A stretch of DNA of 37,917 bases from Sphingomonas sp. GTDB taxonomy: Bacteria; Pseudomonadota; Alphaproteobacteria; Sphingomonadales; Sphingomonadaceae. How positions within the stretch are numbered: position 1 is the stretch's first letter; each line of letters opens with the position of its first letter. The stretch covers positions 1 through 37,917 of the forward strand of contig NZ_JANYGG010000041.1 of NCBI RefSeq assembly GCF_025362505.1, read 5' to 3'. Shown in pieces: positions 7,655 through 16,682 of this stretch. The notes below the pieces were generated by a model, which was given only the letters and a program-made list of their open reading frames with translations, searched no databases and was not told the DNA's origin. The position numbers and the translations under genes were made by a program.

Positions 7655-8347
7655 GTGAACATCCTCATGATCCTCACCAGCCACGCCGAACTCGGCGACA
7701 CCGGACACAAGACTGGCTTCTGGCTGGAGGAGTTTGCCGCGCCTTATTATGTGCTGAAGGACGCCGGGCACGACATCACGCTCGCCTCGCCGAAGGGCGG
7801 ACAGCCGCCGCTCGACCCGAAGAGCGATGCGCCCGACGCACAGACCGATGCGACCCGGCGGTTCAAGGCCGACCCGACGGCGCAGGACCAGCTGGCGCGG
7901 ACCGAGCGGCTCGCCGAGATTGATCCGACGATGTTCGACGGGGTGTTTTACCCGGGCGGTCACGGGCCGATGTGGGACCTCGCCGAGGATGCCGATTCGC
8001 AGGCGTTGATTAAGGAGACGCTCGCCGCCGGCAAGCCGGTCGCGCTGGTCTGCCACGCCCCTGCGGCGCTGAAGAATGTCACCACGACCGAGGGCGCGCC
8101 GCTGGTGCGTGGCAAGCGCGTGACCGGGTTCACCAATGGCGAGGAAGCGGCGGTCGGGCTGACCGACGTGGTGCCGTTCCTGCTCGAGGAAATGCTCAAG
8201 GCCAAGGGCGCCGACTATTCGAAAGCGGGCGATTTCCAGTCGTATGTCGTCGCTGACGGCCTGCTCATCACCGGGCAGAACCCGGCGTCGAGCGGACCCG
8301 CCGCCGAAGCGCTGCTGAAGGCGCTGGTGGCCGAGCCGGTCGCCTGA
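7655..8347 (+). CDS. DJ-1/PfpI family protein (type 1 glutamine amidotransferase fold), 230 aa
   Basis: Hsp31-like subgroup, often with glyoxalase III or deglycase activity on methylglyoxal; the reaction here is inferred. Visible: N-terminal MNILMILTSHAELGDTGHKTG with the region that contributes the acidic residue, YPGGHGPMWDLAED, and the nucleophile elbow ALVCHAPAAL with Cys133. The start is GTG at 7655 with GGAG about 10 bases upstream; no ATG gives the full N-terminal strand. It is followed by a strong terminator, so it is transcribed alone, divergently from the aldo/keto reductase. Confidence 0.88.
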   Translation: MNILMILTSHAELGDTGHKTGFWLEEFAAPYYVLKDAGHDITLASPKGGQPPLDPKSDAPDAQTDATRRFKADPTAQDQLARTERLAEIDPTMFDGVFYPGGHGPMWDLAEDADSQALIKETLAAGKPVALVCHAPAALKNVTTTEGAPLVRGKRVTGFTNGEEAAVGLTDVVPFLLEEMLKAKGADYSKAGDFQSYVVADGLLITGQNPASSGPAAEALLKALVAEPVA

Positions 8348-8369
8348 CCACCGCGAGCCGCAACTGGCG

Positions 8370-8399
8370 AAAAAGGCCACCCGAAAGGATGGCCTTTTT
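8370..8399. terminator. Bidirectional rho-independent terminator
   Basis: The stem AAAAAGGCCA/TGGCCTTTTT, with one inner C-A mismatch and two further C-G pairs, closes on a GAAA tetraloop. The T-run on either strand makes it work in both directions: downstream of the DJ-1 gene on plus, and of tRNA-Pro on minus. It is the clearest terminator in the window. Confidence 0.9.
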
Positions 8400-8409
8400 G
8401 CGCGTAAAA

Positions 8410-8486
8410 TGGTCGGGGAGAGAGGATTCGAACCTCCGGCCCCTGCCTCCCGAAGACAGTGCTCTACCAGGCTGAGCTACTCCCCG
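8410..8486 (-). tRNA. tRNA-Pro (anticodon CGG)
   Basis: On the minus strand: acceptor CGGGGAG/CTCCCCG, D-arm with GCTCAGCCTGGTAGAGC, anticodon stem CTGTC/GGCAG around loop TTCGGGA giving CGG, T-arm GGAGG TTCGAAT CCTCT, discriminator A and an encoded CCA. The length is 77 nt. All stems pair. The bidirectional terminator lies just downstream. Confidence 0.96.
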
Positions 8487-8497
8487 ACACGGGCTAT

Positions 8498-8513
8498 CCG
8501 GACCAAGGTCCGG
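8498..8513. repeat. Inverted repeat in the leader of tRNA-Pro
   Basis: CCGGACC-AA-GGTCCGG has perfect 7-bp arms, 12 bp upstream of the tRNA. If the promoter at 8528-8556 is right, it lies inside the 5' leader trimmed by RNase P, or it serves as a site for a bound protein. Confidence 0.4.
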
Positions 8514-8527
8514 TGCAGGGCTCGCGC

Positions 8528-8556
8528 CTCGTAGCGGGGGCATTCCCGCGGCGCAA
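8528..8556 (-). promoter_or_regulatory. Putative promoter of tRNA-Pro
   Basis: On the minus strand TTGCGC (8556 to 8551), a 17-bp spacer and TACGAG (8533 to 8528). The spacer itself holds GCGGG/CCCGC arms directly after the stop codon of the ferredoxin reductase gene, so the same bases could act as the end of that transcript. Confidence 0.3.
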
Positions 8557-8559
8557 GGA

Positions 8560-9861
8560 CTAGGAGAGGGTTTTGAGCCAATCCTCGTGGCGGACCATTT
8601 TCGCGCGCGGGGCGCCGTCGCGAGCGGCCTCGGTTTCGGCGGCCTCGATCCGGCGCCAGTCGGCGAAACTGGTCGAGCGAACTTTGCGCGACGCGAGCAG
8701 CGCGTCGAGCCCGTCGCCGCCAGCTTTCCCGCCGTCGCTGCCCGGAGCAAATGCGACGGCGACCAAGTCGGCGACTTCGTAGCCGTCGGGGCGGTTGGTG
8801 CCGATCGTCCCCGACGGGCCGCGCCGCGCCCAGCCGACGGCGAACAGTCCGTCTTCGATCTTGCCCGCGTCGTTGGCGAATCGGCCGCCGGCTTCGTCAT
8901 AGCGGACACCGTCGATCGGCGGGGTCGAATAGCCGATGCAGCTGACCACGAGGGACGCGGGGATGGCGTAGGTCTCGCCGGTGCCGACGCTGGCGCCGGC
9001 CGCGTCGAGGCTCGTGCGCTCGACGATCAGGCGTTCGGCCCGGCCGTCACCCTCGATCCGCACCGGCTTGGCGAAGAAGTCGAATTCGATGCGCTTTTTC
9101 TTGGCGTCATGTGGAGTGGCGAAATCACGCAGGTGAACGACCGACTTGCGCACACCCGGGTCGAGCGCGGCGTCGGCAGCGGGGTCGGGGAAGTCGGCGG
9201 GGTCGGCGTGGGGAACTGCGGCTTCGAGGTGACCGAGCTCACCCAACTCCTTAGGGGTCATCGCGATCTGGTGCGGGCCGCGGCGGCCGACCAGCGTGAT
9301 GGTGCGGATCGCCGAGCCCTCGAGCGCATCGAGCGCATGGTCGACGATGTCCGATCCGCCGAACTCGGCTCGAGTCTTCGACAGGATGCGGGCGACGTCG
9401 AGCGCGACATTGCCATTGCCGATGATCGCCGCGCTCGCCCCGTCGAGCAGCGGGTCGAGATCGGCGAAATCGGGGTGGCCATTGTACCAGCCGACGAACG
9501 CCGCCGAGCCAACTACGCCGGGTAGCTCCTCGCCGGGGATGCCGAGCGCGCGGTCCCGGGGCGCGCCGGTGGCGAGGATGACGGCGTCGTAGAGGGTGCG
9601 CAGTTCGGCGATGGTCACGTTGCTGCCGACCGAGACATTGCCGACGAAGCGCACCGTGTCCTCCTCGGCGACCTTGTCGTAGCGGCGCGAGACCGCCTTG
9701 ATCGACTGGTGGTCGGGGGCGACCCCGAAGCGGATCAGTCCGTAGGGGACGGGCAGCCGGTCGATGAGGTCGATCCGGGCGGTTCCGGCATAGGCCTTGG
9801 CTAGCGCCTCGACGGTATAGAATCCCGCCGGCCCCGAGCCGATCACAGCGAACTGGCGCAT
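8560..9861 (-). CDS. Ferredoxin--NADP+ reductase, adrenodoxin-reductase type, 433 aa
   Basis: Flavoprotein moving electrons between NADPH and a ferredoxin. It has the FAD-binding GSGPAGFY (residues 8-15), LPVPYGLIRFGVAPDH typical of the adrenodoxin-reductase/FprA branch, the NADP region IIGNGNVALDVARIL, VGRRGPHQIAMTPKEL, and the C-terminal FAVGWARRGPSGTIGTNR. Length and order fit mycobacterial FprA-like enzymes. Start: ATG at 9861, 13 bp after the stop of the upstream PHA-system gene, so the two form an operon. No ferredoxin gene lies in the window, so the partner is unknown. Confidence 0.92.
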   Translation of the reverse strand: MRQFAVIGSGPAGFYTVEALAKAYAGTARIDLIDRLPVPYGLIRFGVAPDHQSIKAVSRRYDKVAEEDTVRFVGNVSVGSNVTIAELRTLYDAVILATGAPRDRALGIPGEELPGVVGSAAFVGWYNGHPDFADLDPLLDGASAAIIGNGNVALDVARILSKTRAEFGGSDIVDHALDALEGSAIRTITLVGRRGPHQIAMTPKELGELGHLEAAVPHADPADFPDPAADAALDPGVRKSVVHLRDFATPHDAKKKRIEFDFFAKPVRIEGDGRAERLIVERTSLDAAGASVGTGETYAIPASLVVSCIGYSTPPIDGVRYDEAGGRFANDAGKIEDGLFAVGWARRGPSGTIGTNRPDGYEVADLVAVAFAPGSDGGKAGGDGLDALLASRKVRSTSFADWRRIEAAETEAARDGAPRAKMVRHEDWLKTLS

Positions 9862-9874
9862 CCGTCCTCCCGAT

Positions 9875-10201
9875 TTATTTGCTGGATTGATCCTCGAGCA
9901 GTTCGGGACCCTTCGCCTTGAGCATCGCCTCGATCGGGCGGGCGAACAGCGCGAGCATGCCGGGCAGCGTGATATGGCAGCGGACCATTTTCTCTTCGAC
10001 GGAGATCGTCGCGGCGACCTTCGCGCCCATCGCGGCGACGGTCAGGTCGAGTGTGTCGCCGACCCAATTGTGGGAGACCTCGGCCGCGCCGCCGGGGATG
10101 TGATCGCCGAGCTTGTGGATGTTGCTCGCCAGCCGCTCGCGCGCCTTGGCCTTGCCGAGGCTGTGAGGAAAGGTGACGTCGATCGGGCGTTCCATCATCA
10201 T
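9875..10201 (-). CDS. PHA-system family protein (PHA_gran_rgn), 108 aa
   Basis: A small cytosolic protein of the family annotated as polyhydroxyalkanoic acid system protein; its biochemical role is poorly defined. It has PIDVTFPHSLGKAKARERL near the start, then LGDHIPGGAAEVSHNWVGDTLDLTVAAMGAKVAATISVEE and LPGMLALFARPIEAMLK, all typical of the family. The gene opens with three ATG codons in a row (10201, 10198, 10195); the frame continues upstream but without family sequence. It is upstream of the ferredoxin reductase in one operon. No PHA synthase or phasin lies nearby. Confidence 0.8.
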   Translation of the reverse strand: MMMERPIDVTFPHSLGKAKARERLASNIHKLGDHIPGGAAEVSHNWVGDTLDLTVAAMGAKVAATISVEEKMVRCHITLPGMLALFARPIEAMLKAKGPELLEDQSSK

Positions 10202-10261
10202 CACGGTGTGGCCGGGCGAGCGACGCTTTTCAAGCGGTTCGCGCGGTGTCAGGGTGGCGCG

Positions 10262-10918
10262 ATGCGTTTGCGTGCCGCCCTGGCTTTGCTGCTGATGAGT
10301 GCGCCCGCGGTCGCGCAGGCGCCCGTTCTGTCTCCCGCGGCGGACTATATCTCGGCGGGCCAGGATGAGCCCGGCTATCGCCGCTGGGCGACCGCCGACC
10401 CGGCTCGGCCGGCGGCGGTGGCGGGTTTCTATGCCTTCCTCGTCCAGCAGGGCATCGCCGGGATCGTCCCGACGTGGCAGCTGCTGCGCACCGCGACCGA
10501 CTGGCAGCGCTGCGGGGCCGAGCCGTTCGAGGTGGCGCCGCCCGATCAATGGCCGCACATGGTCGAGACGCTGAGCTATATCCGCAGCCACGTCGTGCCG
10601 GTGGTCGGGCCGGTCGAGCCGGTCTCGGTCTATCGCAACCCGGTGCTTAACGCCTGCGCGCACGGGGCGCCGGAAAGTGCGCATGCCCTGCTCTATGCGA
10701 TCGACCTGGTGCCGCTGAGATCGATCGGGCGCGATGGGCTGATCCGGTCGCTGTGCGCGATCCATTTATGGCGAGGGTCGGGGTATGACGTGGGTTTGGG
10801 CTTCTACAAGGGGCTCAGGTTTCACGTCGATTCGAAGAAATTCCGCAAGTGGGGCGGCGACGGCAAGGGCGAGAGCTCGCCGTGCACCGCGGTGATTGCC
10901 GAGCTCGGCTTGGGATAG
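10262..10918 (+). CDS. Secreted M15-type D-Ala-D-Ala carboxypeptidase-like protein, 218 aa
   Basis: Signal peptide MRLRAALALLLMSAPAVAQA, so periplasmic. The mature part has a zinc-peptidase pattern: VSVYRNPVLNACAHGAPESAH followed by the Asp of YAIDLVPL and, near the end, the His of GLRFHVDSKKFRKWG. This arrangement fits peptidase M15 proteins that trim peptidoglycan stems. The two Cys near the C-terminus and in the middle (NACAHG, SSPCTA) may pair. The final 97 bp overlap the tail of the convergent PAP2 gene. Start: ATG at 10262, giving the signal peptide. Substrate not shown. Confidence 0.78.
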   Translation: MRLRAALALLLMSAPAVAQAPVLSPAADYISAGQDEPGYRRWATADPARPAAVAGFYAFLVQQGIAGIVPTWQLLRTATDWQRCGAEPFEVAPPDQWPHMVETLSYIRSHVVPVVGPVEPVSVYRNPVLNACAHGAPESAHALLYAIDLVPLRSIGRDGLIRSLCAIHLWRGSGYDVGLGFYKGLRFHVDSKKFRKWGGDGKGESSPCTAVIAELGLG

Positions 10919-11973
10919 AGGCGCGCGGCGAGCGGGGCGGTGGCCTTCCACAGCCCGACCATCATCAGCGCCGCGACCGGGCCGTCGATGAAGTAATGCC
11001 AGCCGAAGTGAATCGAGGCGATCCAGATCAGCAGCGCGTAGCTCGCCAGCAGGCCGCCCCACAGCCGGTTGCGCCGGAACCCGCCGATCACGAGCAGGGT
11101 CGCCAGCGCGACGTGCATCGAGGGCATCGCCGAAATCCCGCCAGCCGGGGCATAATTGCGCAGCCGAAAGGCATCGAGCAGGATTGGCTGGAACTGAAGT
11201 GCGGCGAGCGGGCGGCCCTGCGCCACGGCGAGCCGCTCGAGCCCGGCGAGGCGCAACTGGAGCGCCGCATAGTTGGCGTCGTGGCCGACCAGCGCGTTGT
11301 AATAGACCGGCCCGGCCGATGCGAACACCCAGGCGGCGAGGGTGCCGATCACGACCCATGCGGCGAACCAGCTGAAGATCAGGCGGAACCGCACGCGGGG
11401 CTCGCCGACCGCGACCGCGACGACCATCGGGAAGACGAAGATCAGGACCAACCACAGGCTGTAAATCGAATCGAGAAAGCGTGTCGCGGGAAGCGACCCG
11501 AATAGCTGGTGGGTGATCTGCCACGGCGAAATGCCGAGCAGCATGCGGCCGATATGCGCCAGGCTGCGGTCCCACAGGAAGCCGCGCAACGGGAGCACGA
11601 CCTGCTTGAACATCCCGAACAGCGGGAAGGTCAGCCACGCCATCGAACCCGCGACGAGCAGCCAGAACAGCCGGGACTCGATCCGGTTGCGGGTTTCGGG
11701 GCGCACGATCCAAAAGGCGACAGCGACCAGTGCGACGAACAGGATCGTCGCGGTGGCGAGCGGCTCGAACATCAGCACCACGCCCACCAGCGCGCCGACC
11801 GGGACCCCGCTCAGTCGCTGCATGACGAAACCGTAGACGAGCACCGATCCCAGCACGACAACCGCCGCGCGCCGGTCGGCAAGCCCCACCGCGCTGAGCG
11901 CGACACGGCTGGAGACGGACGATTGCAGATCGAGCGAGGCCAAAGGCAACTTCCTGAAGTATCCAAAGCGCAT
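10822..11973 (-). CDS. PAP2/Aur1-type phosphatase or lipid phosphotransferase, membrane protein, about 383 aa
   Basis: Integral membrane protein with about eight hydrophobic segments. The PAP2 signature is present: SAMPSMHVALATLLVIGG and IHFGWHYFIDGPVAALM, with both His and the final Asp, as in the Aur1/Ipt1 inositol-phosphotransferase-like branch. In a sphingolipid-making bacterium, a role in lipid head-group transfer or undecaprenyl/phosphatidate dephosphorylation is plausible but not shown. Start: the ATG at 11973 (MRFGYFRKLPL) has no good ribosome site; the frame continues upstream to 12048, so the N-terminus is uncertain. The last 30 residues read antisense to the M15 gene and may be a recent extension. 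Confidence 0.82.
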   Translation of the reverse strand: MRFGYFRKLPLASLDLQSSVSSRVALSAVGLADRRAAVVVLGSVLVYGFVMQRLSGVPVGALVGVVLMFEPLATATILFVALVAVAFWIVRPETRNRIESRLFWLLVAGSMAWLTFPLFGMFKQVVLPLRGFLWDRSLAHIGRMLLGISPWQITHQLFGSLPATRFLDSIYSLWLVLIFVFPMVVAVAVGEPRVRFRLIFSWFAAWVVIGTLAAWVFASAGPVYYNALVGHDANYAALQLRLAGLERLAVAQGRPLAALQFQPILLDAFRLRNYAPAGGISAMPSMHVALATLLVIGGFRRNRLWGGLLASYALLIWIASIHFGWHYFIDGPVAALMMVGLWKATAPLAARLYPKPSSAITAVHGELSPLPSPPHLRNFFEST

Positions 11974-12028
11974 TAAACAGACATAATTAAGAAAAACCTG
12001 AAGGCGTGGGTTGCGGACCAGTCGAGGG

Positions 12029-12056
12029 TTGTGTTGCAACAATGCCACACTATCTT
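12029..12056 (+). promoter_or_regulatory. Putative clpB promoter
   Basis: TTGTGT (12029-12034), 16 bp, TATCTT (12051-12056), with the clpB start 22 bp downstream and CGGAGGG at 12066-12072 as ribosome site. This fits the housekeeping sigma factor. A heat-shock sigma-32 match was looked for and not seen clearly, although clpB is usually heat-induced. Confidence 0.35.
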
Positions 12057-12077
12057 GCTCGTGAACGGAGGGCTTCG

Positions 12078-14660
12078 ATGGATTTCGAGAAACTGACCGA
12101 GCGCGCGCGGGGCTTCGTGCAGGCTGCGCAGACCATCGCGGTGCGCGAACATCACCAGCGGATCGTGCCGGCGCACCTCGCCAAGGCGTTGCTCGACGAT
12201 GAGCAGGGAATGGCGGCGGGGCTGCTCAATGCGGCTGGCGGGAACGCCAAGGCGGCGAGCCAAGCGGTCGATGCGCTCGTCGACAAGCAGCCGGCGGTGA
12301 CGGGAAGCGGGGCGAGCCAGGCTCCGGGGATGGACGGCGATACGATCCGGCTGATCGACCAGGCGCAGGAGATCGCGACCAAGGCCGGCGATCAGTTCGT
12401 CACGGTCGAGCGGATCCTGCTGGCGATGCTGCTGGCCAAGGGAACCGAGGTCGCGACCGCGCTCGGCAAGTCGGGGGTGACCCCGCAGGCACTCAACGCC
12501 GCCATCGAGAAATTGCGCGGGGGCCGGACAGCGGACTCGCAGGCGTCCGAGGATCGCTACGACGCGCTCAAACGCTTCTCGCGCGACCTCACCCAGGCCG
12601 CTCGGGACGGCAAGCTCGACCCGGTGATCGGGCGCGACGAGGAGATCCGCCGGACGATCCAGGTGCTCGCGCGGCGGACCAAGAACAACCCGGTGCTGAT
12701 CGGCGAGCCCGGCGTCGGCAAGACCGCGATCGCCGAGGGGCTGGCGCTGCGCATCGCCAATGGCGACGTTCCCGATGGCTTGAAGAATCGCCGTCTGTTG
12801 AGCCTCGACATGGGCTCGCTGATCGCGGGGGCCAAGTATCGCGGCGAGTTCGAGGAGCGGTTGAAAGGGGTCCTCGACGAGACCAAGCAGGCCGCGGGCG
12901 AGGTCATATTATTTATTGACGAGATGCACACGCTGGTCGGTGCGGGCAAGGGCGAGGGAGCGATGGATGCGTCCAACCTGCTCAAGCCGGCGCTGGCGCG
13001 GGGCGAGCTCCATTGCATCGGGGCGACCACGCTCGACGAGTACAGGAAGCATGTCGAGAAGGATGCGGCGCTCGAGCGGCGCTTCCAGCCGGTGTTCGTC
13101 GGCGAACCGACGGTGCCCGACACCATCTCGATCCTGCGCGGGCTGAAGGAGAAATACGAGCTTCACCACGGGGTGCGGATCACCGACGCGGCGCTGGTCG
13201 CGGCGGCGACGTTGTCGAAACGCTACATTTCGGACCGGTTCCTGCCCGACAAGGCGATCGACCTGATGGACGAGGCGGCGTCGCGGCTGCGGATGGAAGT
13301 CGAGTCGAAGCCCGAGGAGATCGAGAATCTCGACCGGCGGATCATGCAGCTCAAGATCGAGCGCGAGGCGCTGAAGAAGGAGACCGACGCCGCGTCGAAG
13401 GACCGGCTTGGGAAACTCGAAACCGAGCTCGCCGATCTCGAGGAGCAGTCGGGCGCGCTGACCACGCGCTGGCAGGCCGAGAAGGAGAAGATCGCCGGCG
13501 AGGCCAAGGTCAAGGAAGCGCTCGACGCGGCGCGGAACGAGCTCGACCAGGCGCAACGGTCTGGCGACCTCGCGAAGGCGGGCGAGATCCAGTACGGGCG
13601 CATCCCCGAGCTTGAGCGGCAGCTGGCCGAAGCGGCGCAGGCGTCGCAGGGCGCGATGCTGCGCGAGGAAGTGACCGACCAGGATATCGCCGCGGTGGTC
13701 AGCCGCTGGACCGGGATCCCGGTCGAGCGGATGCTGGCTGGCGAGCGCGAGAAATTGCTCCAGATGGAGCAGCTGATCGGCAAGCGGGTGATCGGGCAGG
13801 ACCAGGCGGTGAAGGCGGTGTCGGCGGCGGTTCGGCGGGCGCGAGCGGGGCTGCAAGATCCGGGTCGGCCGCTTGGCTCGTTCCTGTTCCTTGGGCCAAC
13901 CGGCGTCGGCAAGACCGAGCTGACCAAGGCGCTGGCCGAATATCTGTTCGACGATTCGAACGCGATGGTCCGCATCGACATGTCGGAGTATATGGAAAAG
14001 CATGCGGTCTCGCGGCTGGTCGGCGCGCCTCCCGGCTATGTCGGGTACGAGGAAGGCGGGGTGCTGACTGAAGCGGTGCGGCGGCGGCCTTACCAGGTGG
14101 TGCTGTTCGACGAGGTCGAGAAGGCCCACGCCGACGTGTTCAACATCCTGCTGCAGGTGCTCGACGACGGGCGGCTGACCGACGGGCAGGGGCGGACGGT
14201 CGATTTTTCCAACACGATCATCATCCTGACGTCGAACCTGGGGTCGCAATATCTGGCGGCGCTGGGCGAGGATGACGCGGTCGAAAAGGTCGAGCCGCAG
14301 GTGATGGAGGTGGTGCGCTCGCACTTCCGGCCCGAGTTCCTCAATCGGCTCGACGAGATCATCCTGTTCCACCGATTGGGGCAGGCGCACATGGGGCCGA
14401 TCGTCGACATCCAGATCGCGCGGCTGGGCAGGCTGCTCGAGGATCGCAAGATCGGGTTGGAGCTGACCGACGGCGCGCGGGCGTGGCTTGGGCGGGTCGG
14501 CTATGACCCGGTCTACGGCGCGCGGCCGCTGAAGCGGGCGGTGCAGAAGTATCTGCAGGACCCGCTCGCGGACGCGATCCTGGCGGGGACGGTGCATGAC
14601 GGGGCAACGGTCAAGGTCGACGAGGGCGATGGCGGGCTGGTGATTACTCCGGTGAAATAA
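12078..14660 (+). CDS. clpB: ATP-dependent chaperone ClpB, 860 aa
   Basis: Hexameric AAA+ disaggregase that threads aggregated proteins through its pore together with DnaK, in the cytosol. Domains in order: N-terminal Clp repeat domain (1-150), first ATPase with Walker [10 protein letters not shown] near residue 209 and Walker [10 protein letters not shown], the coiled-coil middle domain (about 400-525, rich in Lys/Glu) that marks ClpB rather than ClpA/C, second ATPase with GPTGVGKTE near 606 and [10 protein letters not shown], and the small C-terminal domain. Full family length. Start: ATG at 12078 with CGGAGGG upstream. It ends 6 bp from the convergent transpeptidase gene with no terminator visible. 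Confidence 0.97.
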   Translation: MDFEKLTERARGFVQAAQTIAVREHHQRIVPAHLAKALLDDEQGMAAGLLNAAGGNAKAASQAVDALVDKQPAVTGSGASQAPGMDGDTIRLIDQAQEIATKAGDQFVTVERILLAMLLAKGTEVATALGKSGVTPQALNAAIEKLRGGRTADSQASEDRYDALKRFSRDLTQAARDGKLDPVIGRDEEIRRTIQVLARRTKNNPVLIGEPGVGKTAIAEGLALRIANGDVPDGLKNRRLLSLDMGSLIAGAKYRGEFEERLKGVLDETKQAAGEVILFIDEMHTLVGAGKGEGAMDASNLLKPALARGELHCIGATTLDEYRKHVEKDAALERRFQPVFVGEPTVPDTISILRGLKEKYELHHGVRITDAALVAAATLSKRYISDRFLPDKAIDLMDEAASRLRMEVESKPEEIENLDRRIMQLKIEREALKKETDAASKDRLGKLETELADLEEQSGALTTRWQAEKEKIAGEAKVKEALDAARNELDQAQRSGDLAKAGEIQYGRIPELERQLAEAAQASQGAMLREEVTDQDIAAVVSRWTGIPVERMLAGEREKLLQMEQLIGKRVIGQDQAVKAVSAAVRRARAGLQDPGRPLGSFLFLGPTGVGKTELTKALAEYLFDDSNAMVRIDMSEYMEKHAVSRLVGAPPGYVGYEEGGVLTEAVRRRPYQVVLFDEVEKAHADVFNILLQVLDDGRLTDGQGRTVDFSNTIIILTSNLGSQYLAALGEDDAVEKVEPQVMEVVRSHFRPEFLNRLDEIILFHRLGQAHMGPIVDIQIARLGRLLEDRKIGLELTDGARAWLGRVGYDPVYGARPLKRAVQKYLQDPLADAILAGTVHDGATVKVDEGDGGLVITPVK

Positions 14661-14666
14661 CGGTGG

Positions 14667-16091
14667 TCAGCGCGGCCGCAGCGGGTCGTTCTGGATCTTG
14701 ATCGGGTCGGGCCTGGTTTTCGGGGCCGAGGTCGACGCCGGGGCGGTATCCGCCGCCGTCGCCGCGCTGGTCGCCAGCGCTGCCTCCGGCGCGGTCGATT
14801 TCTTGGCCGCGCGGGGGAGGTCGAGCAGCGCAGCGATGACCGTACCGTCGCGCTTGTAGACGTCGTCGTAGTTGACGATCGACCCGTCGATCGCCGCCGC
14901 CGCAGTGAAGTAGACGATGAACACCGGGAGCGGCTTCACGAAGCTTGCCTGAACGGTTTTCTTCGACGCCAGCGTCGCGGTGACCTTGGCATCGTCCCAC
15001 GTCCCGCCGTCTTCGGCCAGCAGCAGGCGGGCGAGGTCGCCGACCTTGTCGGTGCGGACGCAGCCGTGGCTGAAGGCACGGACCGCGCTGTTGAAGCGGC
15101 TCTTGGCGTTGGTGTCGTGAAGGTAGATGGCGAAGGGATTGGGCATCACGAACTTCATCTCGCCGAGCGCGTTCGACGGTCCCGGCGGCTGGCGCCAGCG
15201 CTGGACTGCCTTGGTCACCGGATCGCGCACCGCGACGAAGCCCTTTTTCCCCGCGACTTCCTTGCTGATGCTGGTTGGCACTTCCCACCACGGGTTGAGG
15301 ATCATGCCCGTGGCCATCGCCGACAGTTGCGGCGTGGGCGTCTTGATCGCCCCGGCGACCGCCTTGTGGCGCGATACGGCGGCGCCATTCTCGACCAGCG
15401 TGGCGGTGTAGGCGGGCACGTTGACGATGATGTACCGATTGCTCAGGTTGCGCGGCAGCCAGCGCCAGCGGTCCATGTTGAGGCGGATGGTGTTGGCCTG
15501 GCCAATGTTCATCGGGTCGGCGAGCGCGGTGCGCAGCGCGCCATATTGCGGGTGGGTGGGCAACAGCCCGTTCAGCGCGTCGCCAACGCGGTGCTGGGCG
15601 AGCGCGACCTCGAGCAGTTCGCGCTGGCGGGTCGGGCTGAGGTCGGGGTCGGCGACGTGCCAGTCGATGCGGTCCTCGCCGCGGACATGCCCCAAGGCGA
15701 AGTCGGACGAGAGCTTGTTGAAGCTCTCCGTAGCGGCGGCGGAGACGCGCGTGGCATCGCGCGCGGCGATCGCATCGGCCAGCGCGGCGGGGGCGTAATC
15801 CTTGGGCGAGAGCCCCTCGGCGGCGACCGACTGGATCATCGAGAGAAGCTGCTGCGCATCCTCGAGCGGCCAGAACGGCGGCGCGACGATCACTGGCGGG
15901 GGGGTGACGACCGGCATTGGCGGCGTGGTTGCGGCCGGAGAATTGCCGGGCGACGTCGCGGTGGGCTTGGCGGTGCCGACGGGTGCGATCGGGTCTTGCG
16001 TCGCCTGGGCGATGGCGGCCGGCGCGATGGCGGCGGGCGCGATGGCCAGCGCGGCGGCGGCGATCACCTGTGAACTCCAACGAACCGTCAT
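14667..16091 (-). CDS. L,D-transpeptidase, YcbB/LdtD-like, 474 aa
   Basis: Periplasmic enzyme that forms 3-3 cross-links in peptidoglycan. A signal sequence is followed by a low-complexity Ala/Pro/Thr stretch (about 20-70) holding a short tandem repeat AIAPAAIAPAAIAQ. Then come a peptidoglycan-binding/scaffold region (about 75-220) and the YkuD catalytic domain (about 220-380) with the nucleophile Cys344 in FSHGCVR, preceded by FAIYLHDT. The C-terminal tail (about 430-474) is again Ala/Thr/Pro-rich and unlike the core. Start: ATG at 16091. The YcbB-type scaffold separates it from short ErfK-like enzymes. The neighbours give no added clue. Confidence 0.9.
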   Translation of the reverse strand: MTVRWSSQVIAAAALAIAPAAIAPAAIAQATQDPIAPVGTAKPTATSPGNSPAATTPPMPVVTPPPVIVAPPFWPLEDAQQLLSMIQSVAAEGLSPKDYAPAALADAIAARDATRVSAAATESFNKLSSDFALGHVRGEDRIDWHVADPDLSPTRQRELLEVALAQHRVGDALNGLLPTHPQYGALRTALADPMNIGQANTIRLNMDRWRWLPRNLSNRYIIVNVPAYTATLVENGAAVSRHKAVAGAIKTPTPQLSAMATGMILNPWWEVPTSISKEVAGKKGFVAVRDPVTKAVQRWRQPPGPSNALGEMKFVMPNPFAIYLHDTNAKSRFNSAVRAFSHGCVRTDKVGDLARLLLAEDGGTWDDAKVTATLASKKTVQASFVKPLPVFIVYFTAAAAIDGSIVNYDDVYKRDGTVIAALLDLPRAAKKSTAPEAALATSAATAADTAPASTSAPKTRPDPIKIQNDPLRPR

Positions 16092-16319
16092 GCTAACCCC
16101 TTCACTTCATTCGGCAACAACCGCCCACCGGGCGATCCATGCAGGCCCTGCGGCATACACAGGATGAACGGCGCTCGCCAGTGTCGGCGGGGCAACAGTC
16201 GGCGCGAACTGGACGACGCGATTCCATCGCGGTGCAGAATGCGGTGCCAATGCGAACGGTCTGTTAAGAAGCGCCGTGCCAAGCTGTTGATTGCAAGTGG
16301 TTTCGAATGAGGAAGGGCG

Positions 16320-16619
16320 ATGGGTTTCAGTCTGAGCGGCGCGATGATCCCGCGCCACGTCCGCCGGATGTTCGAGCAGCGCTTCGAAGCGCGCGTCGCT
16401 CCCGACCGCGACACTGCGGTCCTCAACTGGCGGGGCCATGCTTGCCCGGTGCGGATCGGCAACGTCTCGCCGTCGGGCGCGATGATCCTGTTCGACGAGG
16501 TGCCGCATATCGGTGAGCGGGTGACGCTGCAGATGCTCGACCGGAGGGCCGCCGCGGGCCAGGTGCGCTGGGTACGTGACGGACGGATCGGGATCGACTT
16601 CACCGAGCCTCGCGGCTGA
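16320..16619 (+). CDS. Single-domain PilZ protein, 99 aa
   Basis: A likely cyclic di-GMP receptor without an output domain. The two binding motifs are present: RFEAR (residues 21-25, the RxxxR rule) and NVSPSG (48-53, the NxSxxG rule). The C-terminus GQVRWVRDGRIGIDF closes the small barrel. A good ribosome site AGGAAGG precedes the ATG at 16320. Next to a second PilZ gene in the same direction, 63 bp downstream, the two differ widely in sequence outside the motifs. The partner protein is unknown. Confidence 0.85.
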   Translation: MGFSLSGAMIPRHVRRMFEQRFEARVAPDRDTAVLNWRGHACPVRIGNVSPSGAMILFDEVPHIGERVTLQMLDRRAAAGQVRWVRDGRIGIDFTEPRG

Positions 16620-16682
16620 CTTTCTCTCTTATGGCTCAGACCCACTCAAGGGAATGAGCGTTTCGCCAGCTGTGGGGCTCGG

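Noticed and set aside
12029-12078. Heat-shock sigma-32 promoter before clpB
   Set aside because: Expected from knowledge of clpB, but the bases fit a housekeeping-type promoter better; no convincing CTTG...CCAT-type match.
16012-16046. Tandem GCGATGGCGGC-like repeat
   Set aside because: It encodes the Ala/Pro repeat in the signal peptide region of the L,D-transpeptidase and needs no separate explanation.
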